DNA of 64,000 nucleotides from Pseudodonghicola flavimaris (GCF_030164425.1 NZ_JASNJD010000001.1:475238-539237), one strand, 5' to 3'; shown: positions 45,552-54,536, counted from the first letter of the stretch. Made by a program: numbers and translations. The notes: generated from the sequence alone by a model not told the origin.

Positions 45552-45722
45552 ATGTCCGATCTGAACGAAGCCCAGAAATCCACCCTCGAGCGGGTCCAGA
45601 AGGCCGGCGGCCCGGTGGTTCTGCATGTCGCCACTGCCCGCGCCCTGGTCGCCAAGGGGCTGATCAAGAGCGACGGCACCAAAGGGCACGGCAAAGCCAA
45701 GGCAGCCTACATTGCGGCCTGA
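45552..45722 (+). CDS. 56-aa phage protein
   Basis: A short gene with a strong AAGGAG site (7 bases) and a clean helical product starting MSDLNEAQKSTLERVQKAGG and ending KAKAAYIAA. Charge pattern and spacing suggest a compact DNA-binding or accessory protein. No family recognised. Confidence 0.6.
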   Translation: MSDLNEAQKSTLERVQKAGGPVVLHVATARALVAKGLIKSDGTKGHGKAKAAYIAA

Positions 45723-45784
45723 CGAAAGCACGGCCGGCGCCCGGGCGGCGCCGGTCTCGTCTAGTGAAACCCGAAGAGGACACC

Positions 45785-46294
45785 ATGAACGCCCACGCTG
45801 AAATCCACCACGACATGGAAGGACCCGAGCCCGATCTGCACCTCGATACGCTGTTCGGCGATTGCCGGGACGCGATGCTGCTGCGCATCCAGACGATGAA
45901 GACAAGCTGGCCGCTCTGCAACGAGGCCGAACAGGCCGAAATCATCAACGGCATCGAGCTGGCCGCGAGGAATATCGTTCGCGCTGCCGTCCGCGAGGTG
46001 ACCCGTCACGAGTTCCCGCATGCGGTGGTCACGCTGGGCGAGGTCAAGATCAAGGGTGAGAAGGGGATCGAGGGCAAGATCACCTGCGCCAACATCGAGC
46101 ACAACCGGAACGTCCTGGGCGATCACGTGGGCACGATGGTGCAGTTGGTCATGATCGACAGCGAGGACTTCATGGGAGAGCAGGGGCCGGCCGAGGCTGA
46201 TCCGGATCAGAAGGACTGGTTGCGGGACGCTGACGAAGAGGACGATGACGGCGATGAGCCGCTTGGTCTTCCCAGCCCCGAGGACTTCGACTGA
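45785..46294 (+). CDS. Phage early protein of unknown function
   Basis: A 169-aa acidic protein (start MNAHAEIHHDMEGPEPDLH; C-terminus DEEDDDGDEPLG). The centre (VVTLGEVKIKGEKGIEGKIT) looks beta-rich. It overlaps RusA by one base and belongs to the replication/recombination block; an acidic tail could mimic DNA or recruit partners. Not recognised. Confidence 0.65.
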   Translation: MNAHAEIHHDMEGPEPDLHLDTLFGDCRDAMLLRIQTMKTSWPLCNEAEQAEIINGIELAARNIVRAAVREVTRHEFPHAVVTLGEVKIKGEKGIEGKITCANIEHNRNVLGDHVGTMVQLVMIDSEDFMGEQGPAEADPDQKDWLRDADEEDDDGDEPLGLPSPEDFD

Positions 46295-46695
46295 TGGTCG
46301 AGTTCACGATTCCGGGGAAACCCTTCGGCAAGCAAAGGCCCAAGGCTGCGGTCGTCGCCGGCCGCGCGCGGGTCTACACGCCGAAGGAAACCGTCAGCTT
46401 CGAGCGACAGGTCGCGGAGATTGCGCGGCCGTCCTTCCCGGTCCCGATCGCGGGTCCGGTGAAGTTGCGCGTCGTGGCGGTGTTCGAAATCCCGAAATCG
46501 TGGACGAAGAAACGCAAGGCTGAGGCCGTGAACGGTTTCCACACCCAAAAGCCCGATGCCGACAATGTGCTCAAGGCGATCAAGGACGGGCTGAACCGCA
46601 TCGCCTGGGCGGATGATAGTCAAGTCGCGGACGAGCGCTGTGTGAAGCGCTGGGGGCAGCAGGCCGCGACCTTCGTGCAGGTGGAGGCGCTGTGA
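46294..46695 (+). CDS. rusA: RusA-type Holliday-junction resolvase
   Basis: A 133-aa protein with the RusA signature: PGKPFGKQRPK at the N-terminus and KPDADNVLKAIKDGLN with WADDSQV, supplying the catalytic aspartates. RusA cuts Holliday junctions at symmetric sites during phage recombination or replication. It is coupled to genes on both sides. Confidence 0.92.
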   Translation: MVEFTIPGKPFGKQRPKAAVVAGRARVYTPKETVSFERQVAEIARPSFPVPIAGPVKLRVVAVFEIPKSWTKKRKAEAVNGFHTQKPDADNVLKAIKDGLNRIAWADDSQVADERCVKRWGQQAATFVQVEAL

Positions 46696-47051
46696 TGCGG
46701 GTAGAGGTCAGAGGAAAGATTTACGACAGCGTCCCAGAGTGCGCCAAGGCGCTCGGTGTGGCGCCCGCCACGGTCTATTGCGCCGTCACCAGGCGGACAA
46801 CGGACACGCTTGGTCTCGGGAAGGGAAACCGGACCAGCCGGCGCGGCGGCCGTCCGCCGAAGCGGGTCAAGATCGGCGAGGTCGAGTTTCCGAGCATGGC
46901 GGCCGCCAGCCGGGCGCTGGGGTTCAACCAGCGCCATGTCCAGCACGTCCTTAGCCGGGGCAAGGCAGCTGCCCGGGGGAGGCTGCTGCGCGCCGCCATG
47001 GAGTATCAGGCTCAAATGGATAAGCGCGAGATCGCGCGGAGGGCGTCGTGA
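46695..47051 (+). CDS. Protein with two NUMOD-like DNA-binding repeats
   Basis: A 118-aa basic protein with two copies of a helix-turn-helix-like repeat: YDSVPECAKALGVAPATVYC and FPSMAAASRALGFNQRHVQH, joined by a basic linker (RRGGRPPKRVK). Similar repeats occur in homing-endonuclease tails and phage DNA-binding proteins. The ATG overlaps the rusA stop (TGATG). Confidence 0.65.
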   Translation: MRVEVRGKIYDSVPECAKALGVAPATVYCAVTRRTTDTLGLGKGNRTSRRGGRPPKRVKIGEVEFPSMAAASRALGFNQRHVQHVLSRGKAAARGRLLRAAMEYQAQMDKREIARRAS

Positions 47052-47734
47052 CGCAATCGGCGGCGAGCCTCTTCCGCGCGACCAGGGCGAAGCCGGCGGT
47101 GGACATCCGGCAGGCTCTGTTGATGGACCTTCCCAAGGCGCCACGCCCACGGCCGGCTGCGCGGCGGGATCATGACTTCTACCCGACCGGTCAACCGGAC
47201 GCGATCCGCGCGCTGCTGGCAAAGGACGGGGATGTGATCCGGGCCTGTGGCTCGGTCTGGGAACCGGCCTGCGGCGACGGCGCCCTTGTGCGCCCGATCC
47301 GCGAGGCGGGCATTCCCTGCTGCGCCTCCGATCTGATCGACCGCGGCTGCCCGGACAGCTGGCAGGCGGACTATTTCACCTGCCTGCGCAGCCGGGGCAG
47401 GGCGATCATCACCAACCCGCCCTACAACCTGATCAATGCGCGAGACGGGCACGGCCGCTGGCTGCGCCACACGTTCGAGATGCCGGGCTGGGATTATCTG
47501 GCGTTGCTCCTGTCCTGGGACTGGCCGGCGGCCCGCGCCAACGGGCTGGGCGAGCTGCTGGAGGCCAATCCATTCTCCTACTGCTACCTGATGCGCTGGA
47601 AGCTCGACTTCACCGGCGAGGGCAGCCCGCCACAGCGCAACGCCTGGTTCGTCTGGCGCCGGGACTGGGCAGAAGTGCCAATGCAGATGCGGTTCATGGA
47701 TCGCGTCGATAACCGGCAGGGGGCGCTGCTGTGA
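47048..47734 (+). CDS. Phage N6-adenine DNA methyltransferase-like protein
   Basis: A 228-aa protein with a SAM-binding-like WEPACGDGALVRP (about residue 72) and the adenine/N4-cytosine catalytic motif IITNPPYNL (about residue 120). No cognate restriction enzyme is nearby, so it is an orphan methylase, plausibly for anti-restriction or regulation. Overlaps both neighbours by four bases. Confidence 0.8.
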   Translation: MTQSAASLFRATRAKPAVDIRQALLMDLPKAPRPRPAARRDHDFYPTGQPDAIRALLAKDGDVIRACGSVWEPACGDGALVRPIREAGIPCCASDLIDRGCPDSWQADYFTCLRSRGRAIITNPPYNLINARDGHGRWLRHTFEMPGWDYLALLLSWDWPAARANGLGELLEANPFSYCYLMRWKLDFTGEGSPPQRNAWFVWRRDWAEVPMQMRFMDRVDNRQGALL

Positions 47735-48573
47735 GCATTCGGTTGATGTCCGCCATTTTCGAGAGCCAGACGCTTGGGCCCACCGAGCGTCTGATCATGC
47801 TCGCACTCGCCGACCATGCCGACGACGAGGGGCGCTGCTATCCGTCCATCGCCCGTCTGCGCCAGCGCACTGGCCTCAGCGAGAGGGCCGTCCAGACGAA
47901 CCTCAGGAAGCTCGTCGAGCAGGGCTATGTCCGCATTGTTCCCGGAGGCGGAAAAGGAAATTCGAACCTGTATTTCGTGAGCGCAAACCCCGCAGTAGGT
48001 GCACCGTTTGACGGGGGAAACCCCGCAGCAAATGCACCCCGCAGGAAATGCACCCCCGCAGCAGGTGCACCCCAAACCCCGCAGGAGATGCGGGCAAACC
48101 CCGCAGCAGATGCACCCGAACCGTCAGGAACCATCAAGGGAACCGTCACGGAAGCGGCGGACGCGTGCGCGCGAGGCCGGTCCGGGAGCCGGACGGGTCC
48201 GTCAGACGGACCGGTGTCGGTTCAGCCAGCGCCGGACATGGTCCAGCGGCTGACCCATGCGCTTGGCTTCGACGTTGCCGGCATCGTCCCGAGGTACTGG
48301 GCGACGCCGGACGCGATCGTGATCGTGGGCAAGTGGCAGACTGACCTGGGCCTCACGCCGGAGGAAATCATCGAGGTGGCGGTCGGCAACATGCGCGCCC
48401 ATGGGGCGGCGGCCAACGGACCGAAGGTGCTCACGCGGCATATGCAGGGTTTTGCCGCGGCCAAGGGCCTGCACCTCACGCCCTCCGGCCAGCCCCCCAG
48501 GCGGGCCTCGCCGGTCCACCTGTGGAAACTCGACCCTGAAAAATTCAACGACGATGGGAGCATTCGCGAATGA
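47731..48573 (+). CDS. O-like phage replication initiator with winged HTH
   Basis: A 280-aa protein. The N-terminal winged helix (TERLIMLALADHADDEGRCY, SIARLRQRTGLSERAV) matches phage replication or helix-turn-helix_36 proteins. The middle (about residues 85-130) is low-complexity because its DNA consists of repeats that look like origin iterons (47985-48116). The C-terminus is globular. As in lambda O, the origin appears to lie inside the initiator gene. Confidence 0.7.
   Translation: MSIRLMSAIFESQTLGPTERLIMLALADHADDEGRCYPSIARLRQRTGLSERAVQTNLRKLVEQGYVRIVPGGGKGNSNLYFVSANPAVGAPFDGGNPAANAPRRKCTPAAGAPQTPQEMRANPAADAPEPSGTIKGTVTEAADACARGRSGSRTGPSDGPVSVQPAPDMVQRLTHALGFDVAGIVPRYWATPDAIVIVGKWQTDLGLTPEEIIEVAVGNMRAHGAAANGPKVLTRHMQGFAAAKGLHLTPSGQPPRRASPVHLWKLDPEKFNDDGSIRE
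47985..48116 (+). repeat. Iteron-like repeat array (candidate phage origin)
   Basis: Six copies of CCCCGCAG-N4-TGCACC-like units; the CCCCGCAG cores start at 47988, 48021, 48037, 48054, 48077 and 48099. Copy 5 has a variant end (GATGCGGG). AAA usually precedes the core. Placement inside an O-like gene strongly suggests replication iterons. Confidence 0.65.
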
Positions 48574-49193
48574 GCGCCCTGCACAAAGCCGAAATCACCG
48601 AGATTTTCGCCCGCTGGCTGGAGCGCTACGCCCCGCCGGCGTCGATCCGCGAGAATGCCAGGGCCCAGCAGGACGAGGTCGAGGCATTGCTCGGGGTGCT
48701 TCTGCGGTTCTCACCGGGGAGCGAGGCAGGGCCCTGGGTGCGCCGGGTGCTCGACCGGCTGGAGTACCAGATGAAAACCCGGGCCTGGCCGACGAAGGCA
48801 GAGATCGGCTCCGTGTGCTCGAACATCCGCAAGGAGGAGCTGCGGGACGCTCCGCGCCGGGACAGCCCCGATCTCTCGGCGGCGACGGTCGCTGCTGGTC
48901 GGATGGCGCGAGGTGAGCCGGTCGGCGAGGGCTGGCTCTACGGCCGTGCCTCCGTCGAGCTGATCGTCTCCGGGCAGGTCGATCGGCAGACGATGGAGCG
49001 CTACCGCAGCGCGGCGTTCCTGGAGCGCAAGGCGATGTACGGCGAGGACGGGGCACGGGCCTGGGAGGATGCTGCGAAGGCGCGCCACGAGGCCGCCAAG
49101 CGGGTGCATCACCAGCGCAGCGACGCGCCGCAGAAGCGCCCGGCCGACGTCCCGGACAAGCGGGTCACTCCGCCGGAAGGGTGGGCGGCGTGA
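48570..49193 (+). CDS. Phage protein downstream of initiator, possible helicase loader
   Basis: A 207-aa soluble, helical, basic protein, coupled to the O-like gene by a four-base overlap. Its position is that of lambda P (helicase loader), but no recognised motif supports this; treat the role as positional inference. The C-terminal tail (QRSDAPQKRPADVPDKR) is unstructured. Confidence 0.65.
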   Translation: MSALHKAEITEIFARWLERYAPPASIRENARAQQDEVEALLGVLLRFSPGSEAGPWVRRVLDRLEYQMKTRAWPTKAEIGSVCSNIRKEELRDAPRRDSPDLSAATVAAGRMARGEPVGEGWLYGRASVELIVSGQVDRQTMERYRSAAFLERKAMYGEDGARAWEDAAKARHEAAKRVHHQRSDAPQKRPADVPDKRVTPPEGWAA

Positions 49194-49263
49194 GCGGGAG
49201 CAATTCGGCCATTCCTTGTAATCACAACGCGAAGGCCCGGAAAATCAGGAACGAGGAACGAGC

Positions 49264-49944
49264 ATGAGCAAGCACGAGCAGATCGAGGGGCGGGCCTACA
49301 GTAAGGCCGCCAGGCGCCGGGCGAAGAAGGCGAAGCGGGACAACCCGCTCGGGCTGCCGGAGATCGGCGCGACACCGAAGCGGCAGAAGAACGGGCAAAA
49401 GCACCGGCCGGCCGAGGAGCGCGGGGCGGACAAAGTGGCGCTCAAGGCGCGCTGCCGGCAACGCGGGGTCTCGGCCAACGCGGCGAACCTGCGCGACAGC
49501 CGGTCGCCCTGGTGGGGCTGCCGCGCTGGCCGGGCCATGGCGGGCGCCGTGGAGGGCCATGCGGAGCGCCTGGAGCTCTGGGACGCTATCCAGCACATGA
49601 GGCGGGTGGTGACAGCCTATGACGCCGCAATCGGCGCGCCGCGGCGCCATGCGGTCTGTCTGCGGTTGCTGGTGCCGATCGAGCGCATGGAGGCCACGGC
49701 CGAGACGCCGCCGGTGGATGATCGGACGCCGGAGGACCGCGCCCGCCAGGCCGTCAGCGCCTACATGCAGCTGGAGGGATGGCTGGGGTGGACGGACAAG
49801 GCCGCCATGGGCGAGGCCAAGCGCGTGGTCTGGGATGATGCCGAGGCAAGGGACGTGCCGGGGCTGCTGGCGGCGCTGCGGTGTGTGAGCGACGGGGTGA
49901 AGGGGCGGCGGATGGTTTGGCGGGGGCGTCACGGCAATCGATGA
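49264..49944 (+). CDS. Basic phage protein of unknown function
   Basis: A 226-aa protein with a very basic N-terminus (YSKAARRRAKKAKRD) and a helical C-terminal two-thirds. Last gene of the rightward early block, where late regulators or antiterminators often lie, but no such motif is recognised. Confidence 0.65.
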   Translation: MSKHEQIEGRAYSKAARRRAKKAKRDNPLGLPEIGATPKRQKNGQKHRPAEERGADKVALKARCRQRGVSANAANLRDSRSPWWGCRAGRAMAGAVEGHAERLELWDAIQHMRRVVTAYDAAIGAPRRHAVCLRLLVPIERMEATAETPPVDDRTPEDRARQAVSAYMQLEGWLGWTDKAAMGEAKRVVWDDAEARDVPGLLAALRCVSDGVKGRRMVWRGRHGNR

Positions 49945-50077
49945 CTTGACTGACTTTCTGAGCTTGTTGAGGCCTTTGAAGGGCATCGAAAGTGGTTGTC
50001 ATGTTGACGTGATCTGAGGAAGCAACAAACGTGTTAGATAGATTCTTATTTATGTTGCTCGTGGAGACCAGTGCGGA

Positions 50078-51655
50078 ATGACGATTGTGAGAGAGATTGA
50101 AGATGCGGTGGCCTCAGAGGCCACGGACTATGTGGTCCGAATGGGCGATACGTTTCGCGGTACGATCACCGAAGGGGATATCGACTGGATCAAGCTCGAT
50201 CTGGACGGGAGCTACGGTTACAACATCCAACTCACGCTGGAGAAAGACAGTGCTTCGGCGGGCATCGACCGCAAGGGCTTTGAGATCGTGGATGAGGCCG
50301 GGGAGCGTATGGGGGTCTACAACGTCGAGGGCTCTCATCCGGAGGGCAGCGATTTCGCCCGCATTCTCGGCCAGAAAGACGGTACATATTATATCAAGGT
50401 CGGGAGCGAGTATGGGGATACCGGGAATTATCGGATTGTGCTCGCGCGGGAAGAAAGCAGCGACGAGAATACCAAGACGAAAATGGCAGCTTCCGGGGGA
50501 CGTTACGATGGCGTCTGGGAGGAGTTCGGGAGCAACGCTGGTGATTCAGACTGGATCAAGGTTCGCCTGAAAGCGGGCAAGGAGTACGTTTTTAACCTGG
50601 AGCCTCAGGGGTATTACAGTACGCTGTTTGGCCGCTTCGAGATCGTTGATCGCGATGGCAAGGTGGTGTCGTGGGGAGATGGAGACTACTATGCTGGGTA
50701 TGCGCCTGAAAAGACCGGCGTGTATTTCGTCAAGGCAAGTATGGCCCGTTCTTACGATACTGAGTATTTCATCCGTTCGTTCGAAAATGTACCGGGGTCG
50801 ATCGGAACTAACGCCGAGATCGACGTGGGTGAAGTTCTCGAAGGATATTTCCATCCCAATTTTGCCGACACCGATGTCTATCGGATCGAATTGACTGAAG
50901 GGGTCACCTATCAGTTTGCTTTCGCCAATGCATGGGAAGCCCTGACCGGGGCGGCTTTCGGGTTGGGGCTACTCGACGATGAGGGACGTGAAATTTACTA
51001 TAACGACTCCTATCAATATGTGAATTTCGAATATACGCCAGATACAACTGGCACCTTCTATGTCAAGGCGCGGGGGGTGTATGATGACGATTACGATTAC
51101 TACGGCGATGGGGATGCCGATTACACTGTTTCGGTCACGGTTGACGGAGAGGTTTACGGCACCTCGAACAACGACCGGCTGACGGGAACGCGGAGTGCCG
51201 ACACCATTCGTGGTCTCGACGGAAGGGACGTGATCAAGGGCGGCCTGGGGCGTGACCTTCTGGACGGGCAGGCCGGTGCAGACAGGATTCTCGGTGGCGG
51301 CGGTAATGACACGCTTCAGGGTGGCGCGGGCAATGATCGCCTCGTCGGGCAGGCGGGGAAGGACATTCTGATCGGTGGCGCCGGCCGCGATACGCTGGTG
51401 GGGGGCGCCGGGCGCGATACCTTCGTGTTCGAACTGGGAAGCGGCGCCGATGTCATCAAGGATTTCAAAGACGATAAGGATGTTCTCAAGCTGTCCGCAG
51501 ACTATCTGGGCATCATGACCAAGGCCAAATTTATCGAGAAGAACGCAGAGATCGTTGGCGAGGACCTGCTGATCCACCTCAGCGACAAGGACAGCGTCCT
51601 GTTGGAGGGCATATCCTCGAAGACCGCGATCATCGACGATATCGTCCTGATCTGA
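50078..51655 (+). CDS. Prophage PPC-domain/RTX protein
   Basis: A 525-aa protein. Three PPC-like beta domains are seen (about residues 20-130, 140-240, 245-355; for example GDTFRGTITEGDIDWIKLDL and VLEGYFHPNFADTDVYRIEL), then RTX nonapeptides (about 365-460, GGGGNDTLQGGAGNDRL) and a C-terminal tail LEGISSKTAIIDDIVLI like that of the RTX protein at 42256. It is probably secreted by a host type I system as a lysogenic-conversion factor; the PPC domains suggest adhesion or a lost enzymatic partner. GGAGACC precedes the ATG. It is AT-richer than flanking phage genes. Confidence 0.85.
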   Translation: MTIVREIEDAVASEATDYVVRMGDTFRGTITEGDIDWIKLDLDGSYGYNIQLTLEKDSASAGIDRKGFEIVDEAGERMGVYNVEGSHPEGSDFARILGQKDGTYYIKVGSEYGDTGNYRIVLAREESSDENTKTKMAASGGRYDGVWEEFGSNAGDSDWIKVRLKAGKEYVFNLEPQGYYSTLFGRFEIVDRDGKVVSWGDGDYYAGYAPEKTGVYFVKASMARSYDTEYFIRSFENVPGSIGTNAEIDVGEVLEGYFHPNFADTDVYRIELTEGVTYQFAFANAWEALTGAAFGLGLLDDEGREIYYNDSYQYVNFEYTPDTTGTFYVKARGVYDDDYDYYGDGDADYTVSVTVDGEVYGTSNNDRLTGTRSADTIRGLDGRDVIKGGLGRDLLDGQAGADRILGGGGNDTLQGGAGNDRLVGQAGKDILIGGAGRDTLVGGAGRDTFVFELGSGADVIKDFKDDKDVLKLSADYLGIMTKAKFIEKNAEIVGEDLLIHLSDKDSVLLEGISSKTAIIDDIVLI

Positions 51656-51777
51656 TCTAGAAACAGGACCTATGTGGATGGCTGATCGTCTGGCCGATTA
51701 ACTTCATTCATGGATCTAGCCTTCCGCTTGACAGCCACTACCCAAACTGGCACGTTTGACAAAATCGAGAGTTTCCG

Positions 51778-51814
51778 CGCCCGGAGGAGAAATCCGCCGG
51801 GCGTTTCTCGTTTT
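51778..51814 (+). terminator. Intrinsic terminator after PPC/RTX gene
   Basis: Stem CGCCCGG (51778-51784) / CCGGGCG (51797-51803) is followed by T-rich TTTCTCGTTTT. It lies 123 bp after the RTX stop, insulating that gene from the HicAB operon on the other strand. Confidence 0.7.
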
Positions 51815-51923
51815 AGGCACATCCACAGGGGAAGCTATCTGGCCCCGACGTGACGTGCCGGGCCGCCATACAGGTAGGCGGCGGCCCCCGATAGCCGGGG
51901 TGGTGGAAGGCCGCCGAACAGTT

Positions 51924-52322
51924 TCAGGCAGCCCCGACCAACTCCCGCCGAGCGGACGAGGCGATGAACGAAGACCTGGTCATCCCACGCGCCTTGGCGG
52001 TTTCGTCGATGGCACGCAGGAGGCCGCGCTCAAGCGAGATGTTCACGCGGGCTAGGGCAGTATCGGCCGGGATGTAAGGCACCGGCATCATAACGGCGCC
52101 CTGCGCCAGTTCCTCGGCAATCTCGGGGCGGCGGCGAATTTCGTCCAGCGACGCGGGCTCGACGTCAGGCTGATCCTCGAACCAAAGGTCGAGGGCCTCG
52201 GCGGCGGCAGCCGGAATCGCGTCCCAGCTATCGGCGGCTGCAAAACAGCCGGGAAGGTCCGGGAATGTCAGGCCGTAGGCGCTGTCTTCGTCGCGGTGAA
52301 CGATAGCGGTATAGTAGCGCAT
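51924..52322 (-). CDS. hicB: HicB antitoxin
   Basis: A 132-aa HicB-type antitoxin: partial RNase-H-like domain (YGLTFPDLPGCFAAADSWDA) followed by a ribbon-helix-helix domain (VNISLERGLLRAIDETAKAR). It neutralises HicA and autoregulates. ATG 52322 has GGAGAG seven bases ahead. Gene order is toxin first, typical for hicAB. Confidence 0.9.
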   Translation of the reverse strand: MRYYTAIVHRDEDSAYGLTFPDLPGCFAAADSWDAIPAAAAEALDLWFEDQPDVEPASLDEIRRRPEIAEELAQGAVMMPVPYIPADTALARVNISLERGLLRAIDETAKARGMTRSSFIASSARRELVGAA

Positions 52323-52373
52323 GCTCATTCTCTCCAATCAATCAACTCGTAGAGGGGCGATAGGTAGACCGGG

Positions 52374-52562
52374 CTAAAGAAGCCCGGCCTGTTTGTAGAT
52401 GTTCCTAACGGTTCCTATGGGCAGGTCTTTCTTTGGGTGAGGTAGGATCACTGTTCGATCCCCTTTCCGTAGTTTGTGGTGATCGCCATTAACCGAGACC
52501 ACCTCGAAGCCTGCCTTCTTTAGAACCTTCAGGAGCTTTCGTGAGTTTGTTTCTAGCTCCAT
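52374..52562 (-). CDS. hicA: HicA toxin
   Basis: A 62-aa HicA mRNA interferase of the double-stranded RNA-binding-like fold. The active histidine lies in NGDHHKLRKGDRTVILPHP. ATG 52562 (MELETNSRK) is chosen as HicA proteins are about 60 aa, and a G-rich site precedes it. With hicB it forms an addiction module that would help retain the prophage. Confidence 0.88.
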   Translation of the reverse strand: MELETNSRKLLKVLKKAGFEVVSVNGDHHKLRKGDRTVILPHPKKDLPIGTVRNIYKQAGLL

Positions 52563-52654
52563 CGCCCCCCCCCTTTCATGAACACTTATATACACACTAT
52601 CTGCCGTTAGCAAGTAAGGGTGTGTATTTAAGTGTGTAATTATGGGGCCGAGCC

Positions 52655-53185
52655 ATGACCGACCGAGACGCAGCTGGACGCTTTATTCCCGGCAACCGCA
52701 TCTGGGAACTTGCCCCGCCGGGGCCCGGGCGCCCGCCGACCTTCGCGGGCCCGGAGGAGCTCTGGGCCGCTGCCGTGGCTTACTTCGAGTGGGTGGAGGT
52801 AAATCCGCTCCATGAGGCCAAGGCCTTTCCCTACGAGGGCAAGGTGACGCTCGAGAACCTGCCGCGCATGCGCGCCATGACGATCGGCGGCCTGTGCCTG
52901 TCGATGGGCATCAGCACCGAGACCTGGCGGGGCTGGAAGACCGAGGGCCACGAGCTGCACCGGCCTGACCTGGTGGAAATCATCGGCCGTGTCGAAGCCG
53001 TGATCTGGGAAAACAAGTTCACCGGCGCCGCGGCCGATCTGCTGAACGCGAACATCATCGCGCGAGACCTCGGGCTATCGGAGAAGAAAGAGGTGACCGG
53101 CGCGAACGGCGGGCCTGTGGAGGTCAAGACTCTTGCAGACTTCTACGCTGACCTCGCGCCCAACCCTGAACCCGGCGCTACGTGA
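52655..53185 (+). CDS. Terminase small subunit (gp3-like)
   Basis: A 176-aa protein resembling P22 gp3-type DNA-packaging proteins (GRFIPGNRIWE, then a helical MTIGGLCLSMGISTETWRGW core). It recognises the packaging site and hands DNA to the large subunit. Its last 53 bases overlap the large-subunit gene in another frame. Confidence 0.8.
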   Translation: MTDRDAAGRFIPGNRIWELAPPGPGRPPTFAGPEELWAAAVAYFEWVEVNPLHEAKAFPYEGKVTLENLPRMRAMTIGGLCLSMGISTETWRGWKTEGHELHRPDLVEIIGRVEAVIWENKFTGAAADLLNANIIARDLGLSEKKEVTGANGGPVEVKTLADFYADLAPNPEPGAT

Positions 53186-54536
53186 TTTCTGGCTGACGCC
53201 GGCGCGGAACCGGGTTCTCTACGGCGGGCGGTCCTCGTCGAAATCATGGGATGCGGCGGGGTTCGCGATCTTCCTCGCCACGAAATGCCGGATCAGGGTG
53301 CTCTGCGCCCGGCAGTTCCAGAACAAGATCGCCGAAAGCGTCTACACGCTGCTGAAGATCCAGATCGATCGCTTTGGCCTGAGGTCCGAGTTCACGATCA
53401 CCGAGAACGCGATCCGGCACAATGGGACCGGCGCGGAGTTCATGTTCTACGGGCTCTGGCGGCATATCGACGAGATCAAGTCACTGGAAGGCATCGACAT
53501 CTGCTGGATCGAGGAGGCGCACAACCTCACCGAGGAACAGTGGGAGATCCTGGAGCCGACGCTGCGCAAGGAAGGCTCGCAGTTCTGGATCCTGTTCAAC
53601 CCGCGCCTGGTGACGGACTTCGTCTGGCGCAGGTTCATCGCCCGGACGCCGCCGAATACGGTCAAGCGGCAGATCAACTACACCGAGAACCCGTTCCTGT
53701 CAGAGACGATCCTCAAGGTCATCGAGGCAAAGCGCGCCGAGGATGAGGAGGAATACCGCCACATCTACCTGGGCGAACCGCGCGAGGATGACGACAGCGT
53801 GGTCATCAAGCGGTCCTGGGTCCGGGCGGCCTTGGATGCCTGCCGCAAGCTCGGGCTCGATCGGGGGCCGCGCCGGCGGGTGGGCTTCGATGTGGCCGAC
53901 AGCGGCGAGGACAAGAACGCGCTGGTGGCGGTCGAGGGGATTGAGGCCGTCAGGGTCGAGGAGTGGAAGACCCGGGAGGACGAGCTGCTGAAGTCCGCCG
54001 GGCGGGTGCACGCGGTGGCGCGCGGGATGAACGCCGAGATCGACTACGACAGCATCGGGGTCGGGGCCTTTGCGGGGGCGCACTTCCAGAGCCTCAACGC
54101 CGAGTTCGGGGTGACGCTCGACTATCACCGCTTCAACGCGGGCGACGGGGTGCTGAACCCGGACGCCAAGGTCGATGCGGAGGACCCGCAGTCGCCGAAG
54201 AACCGCGACTACTACGCCAACCTGAAGGCGCAAACCTGGTGGGCAGTGGCCAAGCGCTTCCGCAACACCTTCAACGCGGTCGAGAAGGGCATGAGCTTCC
54301 CGGCCTCGGAGCTGATCTCCATCAACCCGGCCTGTGACCACCTCGACCAGCTGATCGACGAGCTGTCGACGCCGCGGCGGGATTTCGACAACGCCGGCCG
54401 GGTGAAGGTCGAGAGCAAGAAGGATCTCGGCAAGCGGGATGTCCCGTCGCCGAACCTTGCGGATGCCTTCGTCATGGCCTTCGCGCCGAGAGAGCAGAAG
54501 CCCACCGCCTGGGTGCTGACGAGGAGCAACCGATGA
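53133..54536 (+). CDS. Terminase large subunit (PBSX/Terminase_3 type)
   Basis: A 467-aa packaging motor. Walker A LYGGRSSSKSWD (about residue 30), Walker B DICWIEEAHN (about 122) and the RNase-H-like nuclease with FDVADSGEDKNAL (about 249) and YDSIGVGAFAG. The start is a TTG at 53133 overlapping the small subunit; later starts are possible. It overlaps the portal gene by four bases. Confidence 0.92.
   Translation: MQTSTLTSRPTLNPALRDFWLTPARNRVLYGGRSSSKSWDAAGFAIFLATKCRIRVLCARQFQNKIAESVYTLLKIQIDRFGLRSEFTITENAIRHNGTGAEFMFYGLWRHIDEIKSLEGIDICWIEEAHNLTEEQWEILEPTLRKEGSQFWILFNPRLVTDFVWRRFIARTPPNTVKRQINYTENPFLSETILKVIEAKRAEDEEEYRHIYLGEPREDDDSVVIKRSWVRAALDACRKLGLDRGPRRRVGFDVADSGEDKNALVAVEGIEAVRVEEWKTREDELLKSAGRVHAVARGMNAEIDYDSIGVGAFAGAHFQSLNAEFGVTLDYHRFNAGDGVLNPDAKVDAEDPQSPKNRDYYANLKAQTWWAVAKRFRNTFNAVEKGMSFPASELISINPACDHLDQLIDELSTPRRDFDNAGRVKVESKKDLGKRDVPSPNLADAFVMAFAPREQKPTAWVLTRSNR

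Noticed and set aside
47985..48116. Repeat array considered as a CRISPR
   Set aside because: Units are only about 17-20 bases with 16-33 base periods and no unique spacers of constant length; iterons inside a replication gene explain it better.
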